The position numbers and the translations under genes are program-made. This document shows, piece after piece, positions 52,179-57,655 of a DNA stretch of 57,655 nt. The notes below the pieces were generated by a model. The model saw nothing but the letters and a program-made list of their open reading frames with translations. It was not told the origin of the DNA and ran no database searches. The stretch comes from Treponema sp. (GTDB lineage Bacteria; Spirochaetota; Spirochaetia; Treponematales; Breznakiellaceae). Position 1 is the stretch's first letter. Each line of letters begins with the position of its first letter. The stretch spans positions 1-57,655 of the forward strand of contig JAISGE010000182.1 in the NCBI GenBank assembly GCA_031263265.1, in the 5' to 3' direction.

Positions 52179-52907
52179 TTACCAAGCATCAGCCATATCA
52201 TCCGGATCTCGGTTGTTCTCAGGGAACAGGTCTGTAACGGCCCGAAGATCATCCAAGTAAAAATAGTACGTCCCTACTGTTTCTGAAGGATCACAATCAA
52301 CCCTGAACCCAGTAACCTTAATACCTAAATAATTATTGTAATGATAATTCCGCTGTACAATACCGGTTCTCCCATCATAAGCCTGGGGAGGAATCGCTAC
52401 AGTCAGCTTTTTCCATCCCTGAAAATTCAACTTACCCATAGAAAGCTCAAAGGGACGCCCAAGAGAATCCTGGATAAGGAGCTTTAATTCATGATTAAAG
52501 TTACGTCCAACTGCCCATACGGAAATAGTCTTGGTTATTCCCTCAATAGGAATAGGCCGCAAGGGAGTCAGGGTAAAACTGGCATGACCTCGGTGAAGAA
52601 AATCAACCCGGGTACCCAATACATGCTGATCAGGAATATCTAGTCCCTCTTCTTCCGCTAGAGGCTCTTTCCCTGCTGGCGCTCCTTCAAAGAGCCGAGA
52701 ACTGGTAAATCCATTGTCAACTGAAATGGTAGAGCGCCAATATCCATCATGCTCGAATTTATCAACCGAAACCTCTTTCAGGTTCTGCTGAGCTGCATCA
52801 ATCCCAATCCGACTTGGATCCGTGGAACCCACTGCTCCGTCTTGAGTCTGGGCAAACAATGCCCCACTCAATAAAAGACACAAGGCTATACCGCTTAATC
52901 GCTTCAT
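52179..52907 (-). CDS. FlaA-family flagellar filament outer layer protein
   Basis: A 242-aa secreted protein with a signal peptide (MKRLSGIALCLLLSGALFAQ, cleaved near residue 20). The mature part resembles the FlaA sheath proteins of spirochete periplasmic flagella, with ISVWAVGRNFNHELKLLIQD, FQGWKKLTVAIP and YYFYLDDLRAVTDLF, the same pattern as the next gene upstream. It overlaps that gene by one base (TAATG), so the two are cotranscribed and translationally coupled. The pair matches the two-gene flaA locus of other treponemes. The C-terminus is acidic. Confidence 0.85.
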   Translation of the reverse strand: MKRLSGIALCLLLSGALFAQTQDGAVGSTDPSRIGIDAAQQNLKEVSVDKFEHDGYWRSTISVDNGFTSSRLFEGAPAGKEPLAEEEGLDIPDQHVLGTRVDFLHRGHASFTLTPLRPIPIEGITKTISVWAVGRNFNHELKLLIQDSLGRPFELSMGKLNFQGWKKLTVAIPPQAYDGRTGIVQRNYHYNNYLGIKVTGFRVDCDPSETVGTYYFYLDDLRAVTDLFPENNRDPDDMADAW

Positions 52908-53656
52908 TAAAGCCCTCCCTCACTATTCCAGAATTCCTGCACCCGAGCAGGATTTGCCAGCTCATCGCCATCATAAGGCGCCTCAAAGGTATCGGTAAGC
53001 ACCTTGAGCTGATCAAAATAAATATAGAAGTTATCTACCTGTTCATTGGGCGCTGTCCATATCCTGAATTTGACAAACGTTAAGGGAGCAAGCCGAGGAA
53101 GAACCTGTTTGACCTGAGGGAAATTCCTAGGTATCGCAACCTGCAAATTTTTCCACCCCTGATAGGCGATAGATCCCAAATCAACCGCATGAATTACCCC
53201 CTGATAATCCCGCAGATAAGCTTCTATATGGTAATTAAGGTTAGATCCCCATACCCACATATCCAGATACCGAACCCGGCCGGGAATAGGAATTTCAACC
53301 GGTGCTCCATCTTCATCGCCTGTGGCTACCGGATACACATCCACCCAGTTATACCCTCGACGATCAAAACGGCCCCAAATACCAAGACTCTTCAGGTCTG
53401 CCCCATCAGGATTAGCCCCAAAAAGTGCTGCAGGCCATGTACCAACGTATGTCACCTTAGGGAATGAATCTTCATCGGTTTTCGTGGCGAATTTACTTCC
53501 CTCAACCTTCCAGTCATACAGAGACTCTTCGTTATTATCAAAGGTCTCCAAAATCCTGGATTCAAGAGCCACTGCCTGCTCATCACCAAAAGCTGATAAT
53601 ACTGCTATACATGCCAAAAAAATTAGGCAAATAGCCCTGAAACTACCATGTTTCAT
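52907..53656 (-). CDS. flaA: FlaA flagellar filament outer layer protein
   Basis: A 249-aa secreted sheath protein, exported to the periplasm by a signal peptide (about 1-24, ending SAFG). It shows the FlaA pattern RILETFDNNEESLYDWKVEGSKFATK (in parts), WIGVKF-like GRFDRRGYNWVDVYP, MWVWGSNLNYHIEAYLRDY, YQGWKNLQVAIP and FYIYFDQLKVLTDTFE. It is first in a two-gene operon behind a TTGACA-17-TATACT promoter. Which treponemal FlaA paralogue it matches (FlaA1 or FlaA2) is not certain by eye. Confidence 0.88.
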   Translation of the reverse strand: MKHGSFRAICLIFLACIAVLSAFGDEQAVALESRILETFDNNEESLYDWKVEGSKFATKTDEDSFPKVTYVGTWPAALFGANPDGADLKSLGIWGRFDRRGYNWVDVYPVATGDEDGAPVEIPIPGRVRYLDMWVWGSNLNYHIEAYLRDYQGVIHAVDLGSIAYQGWKNLQVAIPRNFPQVKQVLPRLAPLTFVKFRIWTAPNEQVDNFYIYFDQLKVLTDTFEAPYDGDELANPARVQEFWNSEGGL

Positions 53657-53699
53657 TCTATACTCCTTTTCAACGTAGGGAACTTTAAGATCAAATAAT

Positions 53700-53728
53700 A
53701 GTATACTTACTTATAAGACCTTTGTCAA
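53700..53728 (-). promoter_or_regulatory. Sigma70-type promoter of the flaA pair
   Basis: TTGACA (53723-53728), a 17-bp spacer and TATACT (53700-53705) on the minus strand. The start would be about 35-40 nt before the flaA ATG, which has AAGGAG upstream. No sigma28-like box is seen. Confidence 0.8.
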
Positions 53729-53779
53729 ACCTCTTCAAGTATATATTATTTTAATTCACTTGTGCAATAGTTTTTTTGA

Positions 53780-54703
53780 TTAAAGCATACTCCCAGGAAG
53801 TGCTTTTTTTAAACGGCCCAAAACCTCCTTATTACCTATTCGCTGCCCCGGAATTACCCATTCCGAAGGAACAACCTCTCCCTGCCTCCCCGGTATCATG
53901 GCTACCGTTTTTTTAACCACTGCCCATGGGGAGTCATCAAACACAAGCTTAACCGCGCTTGAGGTTAGATCAGGATCCACCCAAGAAAACAAAATGACCG
54001 GTATCTCAAGATTCCGCTCAAGAAAAGAACTTGCCCGTCCTTGTATCACCACACAGGAAATATTATGTATATCGGCATAATCTTGGTTTATATTGAGATA
54101 TTGCGGCTCTTTTGTAAACCCCTGCTCACGAAGTCCTATACTAAAGGCTTCTCGATATTCGGTGGAAATTCCTTCGCTTTGAAAAAATAGAACCTCCCCC
54201 TGAAGGGTCGACCCTTCCCCATCCTCCTGGGTCTTTTGTCGGGCCATAATGCCCGCGCAGATCCCTGCCCGGTACAGATCCAACTGAGCATCGGTTCCCA
54301 CAAAAATCGCCCCTGCTACCTCGGGATCCCGATTTCTGCCTCCCAAGATAAAAACAGGAACCTGGGGAAATTGAGCTACATACCGTTCAGCCCCTTCATA
54401 ATACCGGTAAGGGAACAACACCCCATAAGGGGAAGCATGGGCTTCCTCTACTGCAAAGCTCACCATATCCGGGCCTGCATTATCCCCGATGAGCACCGGC
54501 TTAAGCTGCCGTAACATCCTGATGCTGGTTTCCAGACGTTTTATCCCGGTCCTCCGAAGACCATACAGGGTATTAAAGGGGGCATCCGTAACGAACAGTA
54601 CCGGCGCTCGGAACCAAAAGACCCCTCCCAGCAATCCCGCTACGAGCATCCCCATACCGAGAAGGATGTATCCTTTTCTGTTTCTGAACCCCAGGCTTCT
54701 CAT
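53780..54703 (-). CDS. Membrane-anchored protein with a periplasmic-binding-protein-like fold
   Basis: A 307-aa protein of unknown function. A basic N-terminus and one hydrophobic helix (about 12-31, YILLGMGMLVAGLLGGVF) anchor it; no lipobox cysteine is seen. The rest alternates strands and helices with LGGRNRDPEVAGAIFVGTD, RAGICAGIMA and a late IPVILFSWVDPDL strand, reminiscent of type 1 periplasmic binding proteins such as BMP/PnrA-like ones. There is no transporter gene beside it. It could be a spirochete-specific sensor or binding protein. I am unsure of the fold. Confidence 0.55.
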   Translation of the reverse strand: MRSLGFRNRKGYILLGMGMLVAGLLGGVFWFRAPVLFVTDAPFNTLYGLRRTGIKRLETSIRMLRQLKPVLIGDNAGPDMVSFAVEEAHASPYGVLFPYRYYEGAERYVAQFPQVPVFILGGRNRDPEVAGAIFVGTDAQLDLYRAGICAGIMARQKTQEDGEGSTLQGEVLFFQSEGISTEYREAFSIGLREQGFTKEPQYLNINQDYADIHNISCVVIQGRASSFLERNLEIPVILFSWVDPDLTSSAVKLVFDDSPWAVVKKTVAMIPGRQGEVVPSEWVIPGQRIGNKEVLGRLKKALPGSML

Positions 54704-54742
54704 GCTTAAACCATAATCCGGTTCAAGGAGTTCTGTAAAGGA

Positions 54743-54775
54743 GGCGCATAAAGTTTCATCTTGGTTTTATGCGCC
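54743..54775 (+). promoter_or_regulatory. Inverted repeat over the oxidoreductase promoter, possible operator
   Basis: A perfect 10-bp inverted repeat GGCGCATAAA / TTTATGCGCC (54743-54752 and 54766-54775) with a 13-nt gap. Its right arm starts at the last base of the -35 box at 54761-54766. No T-run follows, so it is more likely a protein-binding site than a terminator. Confidence 0.5.
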
Positions 54776-54789
54776 CTCTATGGTATCAT
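54761..54789 (+). promoter_or_regulatory. Candidate sigma70 promoter of the mannitol-dehydrogenase-family gene
   Basis: TTGGTT (54761-54766), a 17-bp spacer and TATCAT (54784-54789). It lies 40 nt before the ATG at 54829, and the -35 region is covered by the inverted repeat at 54743-54775. Confidence 0.5.
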
Positions 54790-54828
54790 GGAATACATTA
54801 CATTTTTCGCTTGTACAAGGGGATTATC

Positions 54829-56445
54829 ATGCGTTTAAACAACACCGAATTGGGGAATCCTTCCCCATGGGAAAAAGCCGGCATTGAGCTGCCTCATTTT
54901 GACCGGAGCGCCATGATCGAGGCTACCAAGAAAGGGCCTGAATGGGTACATTTTGGAGCGGGTAACATATTTCGGGCTTTCCTCGCTGCCCTTCAGCAGG
55001 ATCTCTTGGATAAGGGGATGGCCAAGACCGGTATCATCGTAGCTGCGGGTTACGACGGGGAGATAATCGACCTGGCATATCGGCCCTACGACAACCTAAG
55101 CATGGCCGTAACCCTGAAAGCCGATGGGACCATACAAAAACGGGTCATCGCCAGCATAGCAGAAGCCCTGCGTATGGACAAACCAGATGATTTTGCCAGA
55201 CTCAAACAGATTTTCCGTTCTCCCTCCTTACAAATGGTTAGCCTGACGATTACCGAAAAGGGGTATGACCTCAGCCGCGCGGGTGAAATGCTCCCTGAGG
55301 TGAAGGCGGATTTTCTCAAAGGGCCGGGTGCAGAACTTACCAGCTATATCGGAAGACTTGCAGGGCTTTGTTATGAACGGTATCAAGCGGGAAAGCTGCC
55401 GGTAGCTCTGGTCAGCATGGACAACTGTTCCCATAACGGGGATAAACTCTTTAAGGCGGTGGAGGCGTTCGCGGTGCAATGGACCGAAACAGACCGGGCG
55501 GATCCGGGTTTTCTTGCCTATATCCGGAATCCCAAGCAGGTTTCCTTTCCCTGGACCATGATCGATAAGATCACCCCTCGGCCTGATGAAGGGGTCAAGA
55601 ACATGCTCCTTGAGGCGGGATGTATTGATATGGAGGGACAGCTTACTTCCAAGCATACCCGGGTGGCTCCTTTTGTGAATGCCGAAGAAGCCCAGTACCT
55701 GGTCATTGAGGATACCTTTCCCGCAGGACCTCCTGGCTTGAAAAAACTGGAACATGGAGGGGTCTTCTTCACAGACCAAAAAACCGTTGACCAGGTGGAA
55801 CGGATGAAGGTCTGTACCTGTCTCAATCCCCTGCATACGGCCCTGGCGGTTTTCGGCTGTCTTTTGGGGTACACCAAGATCAGCGACGAGATGAAGAACC
55901 CCGATCTGGTAAAACTGGTAGAAGGTATCGGGTATAAAGAAGGGCTGCCGGTGGTGGCGGATCCCGGCATCCTCTCTCCCAAGGCGTTTATTGATCAGGT
56001 ATTACAGGTACGGTTTCCCAATCCTTTCATGCCTGATACCCCTCAGCGGATCGCCACCGATACTTCCCTTAAAATCCCCATCCGTTTTGGGGAGACCATC
56101 AAGGCCTATCTTAACAGCAAGACCCTGAAGGTGCAGGATCTCAAGCTCATTCCCCTGGTATTGGCCGGTTGGATCCGGTATCTCTTGGGAGTAGACGATA
56201 CCGGTGCAGCCTTCACCGTAAGCCCCGATCCCTTGTATGAGTCTTTGGCCAAGTCTTTAGCTGCTTTGCATCTGGGACAGCCGGGGCCTTTCCATGAGGT
56301 TTTGGCGCCTATCTTATCAGACCAGCGGATCTTTGCGGTCAATCTCTACGAAGCAGGTCTTGGGGAACGAGTAGAACAGTACTTTGCAGAACTCATGGCA
56401 GGCCCTGGGGCGGTGGCAAACACCTTGAAGCGGCATCTGTTCTGA
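54829..56445 (+). CDS. Mannitol dehydrogenase-family oxidoreductase (polyol/hexuronate dehydrogenase)
   Basis: A 538-aa NAD(P)-dependent oxidoreductase of the long-chain mannitol dehydrogenase family, which includes mannitol 2-dehydrogenase, fructuronate reductase (UxuB), tagaturonate reductase and altronate-type enzymes. The Rossmann start is VHFGAGNIFRAFLA (about 40-53). The catalytic Lys-Asn-His set is in KVCTCLNPLHTAL (about 333-345), and PFVNAEEAQYLVIED precedes it. AAGGGG lies about 8 nt before the ATG at 54829. Substrate cannot be settled from sequence; the neighbours are not sugar genes. The inverted repeat over its promoter suggests substrate-dependent control. Possibly part of hexuronate or polyol use in the gut. 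Confidence 0.85.
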   Translation: MRLNNTELGNPSPWEKAGIELPHFDRSAMIEATKKGPEWVHFGAGNIFRAFLAALQQDLLDKGMAKTGIIVAAGYDGEIIDLAYRPYDNLSMAVTLKADGTIQKRVIASIAEALRMDKPDDFARLKQIFRSPSLQMVSLTITEKGYDLSRAGEMLPEVKADFLKGPGAELTSYIGRLAGLCYERYQAGKLPVALVSMDNCSHNGDKLFKAVEAFAVQWTETDRADPGFLAYIRNPKQVSFPWTMIDKITPRPDEGVKNMLLEAGCIDMEGQLTSKHTRVAPFVNAEEAQYLVIEDTFPAGPPGLKKLEHGGVFFTDQKTVDQVERMKVCTCLNPLHTALAVFGCLLGYTKISDEMKNPDLVKLVEGIGYKEGLPVVADPGILSPKAFIDQVLQVRFPNPFMPDTPQRIATDTSLKIPIRFGETIKAYLNSKTLKVQDLKLIPLVLAGWIRYLLGVDDTGAAFTVSPDPLYESLAKSLAALHLGQPGPFHEVLAPILSDQRIFAVNLYEAGLGERVEQYFAELMAGPGAVANTLKRHLF

Positions 56446-56462
56446 TACTGGATGGGAGTTTG

Positions 56463-56500
56463 GGTTAATCCTTCACACCCTAAGGAGTGGAGGATTAACC
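56463..56500. other. Long stem-loop between convergent oxidoreductase and larB
   Basis: GGTTAATCCTTCAC pairs with GTGGAGGATTAACC over 14 positions (one T-G) around a 10-nt loop. It overlaps the larB stop codon (56495-56497). There is no T-run on either side, so it may block antisense read-through or protect both 3' ends. Confidence 0.5.
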
Positions 56501-57202
56501 GTAAGCGGTTTTGGCTTGTTTGCAGGCCAATTTATTTATCAGATTCGCCTGGTAACCCGCGCCAAAGCCGTTATCAATGTTCACCACGGAAATACCTGGT
56601 GCACAGGAACTGAGCATCCCCAGCAGCGCGGAAAGCCCACCAAAAGAAGCCCCATAGCCAACACTGGTAGGCAAGGCAATGACCGGCGCCGCAACTAAAC
56701 CGGCCACAACTCCGGCTAACGCGCCTTCCATGCCTGCTACGGCAATAATGACGTTGGCCTTTCGGATCTCCGGGAGCCGGTCAAAGAGGCGGTGTATCCC
56801 TGCAATTCCCACATCGGTAATCAAGGTAACGGTACTGCCGAAAAATTCCGCGGTCCGTACTGCTTCACGGGCAATCCCCAGGTCAGACGTACCTGCAGCC
56901 ACCACCGCAATGAGTCCCTGCCGTTCGGCAGGGCTGCATAAACTCCCTACGCTTATAATCCGGGCCAGGGCATCGTATTCCACATCAGGAAGCCTCTGGG
57001 CAATCCGCTCTGCCAATGCCGGGTCCACCTTGGTCCCCAACACAGGAATTCCTTGTTCCCGCATACGGATGATGATACGCGCGGATTGTTCCAGGGTTTT
57101 CCCCGCGCAATATACCACTTCAGGATACCCGGTTCGTTCACTCCTCTGGCTATCAATCACGGCAAAATCAAACGCTTCGGTATCAGCAGGTAGATTCGTC
57201 AT
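56495..57202 (-). CDS. larB: LarB, nickel-pincer cofactor biosynthesis carboxylase/hydrolase
   Basis: A 235-aa PurE-like (AIR carboxylase superfamily) enzyme. In the lactate racemase system LarB carboxylates and hydrolyses nicotinic acid adenine dinucleotide to make P2CMN, the first step to the nickel-pincer nucleotide. Family motifs are GYPEVVYCAGKTLEQ (about 21-35), AAGTSDLGIAREA, AGMEGALAGVVAGL and PTSVGYGASFGG. It begins 16 nt after apt and is probably cotranscribed with it. larC, larE and larA are not in the window. The apt-larB pairing is unusual to my knowledge, though both handle nucleotide-type substrates. Confidence 0.9.
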   Translation of the reverse strand: MTNLPADTEAFDFAVIDSQRSERTGYPEVVYCAGKTLEQSARIIIRMREQGIPVLGTKVDPALAERIAQRLPDVEYDALARIISVGSLCSPAERQGLIAVVAAGTSDLGIAREAVRTAEFFGSTVTLITDVGIAGIHRLFDRLPEIRKANVIIAVAGMEGALAGVVAGLVAAPVIALPTSVGYGASFGGLSALLGMLSSCAPGISVVNIDNGFGAGYQANLINKLACKQAKTAYG

Positions 57203-57218
57203 CTTCTAAACATCCGGC

Positions 57219-57655
57219 TCATTCAGATTGGTAGGTGAGCAAGGTCCGTACCGGAATAGGAGCCAATACTTGGTCATAGTGCAAGAAGGGAAGCCCGATA
57301 ACGCCGAATATTTCAGGTACCAGTCCCCCCGCCGCGGTGATGAGTTCCCACGCGGCCTTGAGGGTTCCGCCTGTGGCGATAAGATCGTCCATGAGGAGGA
57401 CCTGTTTACCCTGGGGAATATCCTCAGGCTGGATTTCAATCTCCGCCTGGCCATATTCAAGCTGATAGGCCTTAGCAATGGTTTTGCCCGGCAGTTTACC
57501 TTTCTTACGAATCAAAATAAGGGGAATCCCCATACGAATCGCAAACGGAGCGGCAAATAGAAAACCCCGGGCTTCGATAGCCGCTACCGCATCGATCCCC
57601 TTATCCTGGTACAAGCCGAACATGGCATCAATACAGCCGGTGAAGGCCCTGGGGT
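57219..57655 (-). CDS. apt: Adenine phosphoribosyltransferase (partial, N-terminus beyond window)
   Basis: The C-terminal 145 residues of a purine salvage enzyme that makes AMP from adenine and PRPP. The frame stays open to the window edge, so the start is outside. The visible part has VAAIEARGFLFAAPFA, IRKKGKLPGKTI, YQLEYGQAEIEI and the PRPP loop VLLMDDLIATGGTLKAA, and ends LLTYQSE, as usual for APRT (about 170-180 aa in full). It lies 16 nt upstream of larB. Confidence 0.93.
   Translation of the reverse strand, partial: PRAFTGCIDAMFGLYQDKGIDAVAAIEARGFLFAAPFAIRMGIPLILIRKKGKLPGKTIAKAYQLEYGQAEIEIQPEDIPQGKQVLLMDDLIATGGTLKAAWELITAAGGLVPEIFGVIGLPFLHYDQVLAPIPVRTLLTYQSE

Noticed and set aside
53765..53812. 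Hairpin AAGCA / TGCTT with a T-run on the plus strand
   Set aside because: It lies at the coding end of the minus-strand gene at 53780, and no plus-strand gene ends here. On the minus strand it is followed by A residues, so it cannot terminate that gene.
1..57655. CRISPR array, insertion sequence, prophage or integron
   Set aside because: No regularly spaced direct repeats, transposase, phage structural gene or attC-like site was seen. The two tyrosine recombinases are best explained as XerC/XerD because of their position.

Overview
The window looks like a piece of the chromosome of an acetogenic spirochete, most probably a termite-gut Treponema of the T. primitia type. Two things point there. 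First, there is an essentially unbroken minus-strand block (about 51.7 to 27.7 kb, read right to left) with the order rsmH-ftsL-murF-mraY-ftsW-ftsQ-ftsA-ftsZ-xerD-TPR-dprA-topA-xerC-hslV-hslU-flgB-flgC-fliE-fliF-fliG-fliH-fliI-fliJ, which is the treponemal arrangement of division and flagellar genes, plus a pair of FlaA-type filament sheath genes. Second, there is a complete set of Wood-Ljungdahl methyl- and carbonyl-branch genes (24.3 to 10.0 kb), which among spirochetes is expected only in H2/CO2 acetogens. The species assignment is inference from gene content.

Layout. 1-9.8 kb holds housekeeping genes: a GNAT acetyltransferase, an M18 aminopeptidase, tsaC and corA, a monocistronic tRNA-Asn with its own promoter and terminator, 5-formyl-THF cyclo-ligase, and a complete N-end-rule cassette clpS-clpA-aat, followed by a 4Fe-4S protein. 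9.8-24.45 kb is the acetogenesis operon, transcribed leftward as metF2-metF1-fhs-fchA-folD-cooS-cooC-acsB-acsD-acsC-acsE, with one strong sigma70-type promoter before metF2, a perfect-consensus one before metF1, and a terminator after acsE. 24.5-27.7 kb carries an RluA-type pseudouridine synthase, trkH and pth. 27.7-51.7 kb is the division/topology/protease/flagellar superoperon. 52.1-57.7 kb carries two flaA genes with their own promoter and terminator, an unrecognised membrane-anchored protein, a mannitol-dehydrogenase-family oxidoreductase with an inverted repeat on its promoter, larB, and the start-less end of apt.

How the genes work together. Fhs, FchA, FolD and MetF carry formate to methyl-THF. 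AcsE passes the methyl group to the corrinoid protein AcsC/AcsD. CooS reduces CO2 to CO, with CooC as its nickel-insertion ATPase, and AcsB joins methyl, CO and CoA. FolD here has lost the cyclohydrolase lysine and glutamine, which explains the separate fchA next door. Formate dehydrogenase, hydrogenase, MetV and the corrinoid activator AcsV are not in the window.

Other structure. A palindromic intergenic repeat occurs three times and a second, 45-bp repeat twice. One copy of each sits side by side between acsC and acsE. Several strong stem-loops without U-tracts lie between genes of the acetogenesis operon. I found no CRISPR array, insertion sequence, rRNA or prophage, and no clearly new multi-gene system. 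The most unusual content is the compact acetogenesis operon and its regulatory details.
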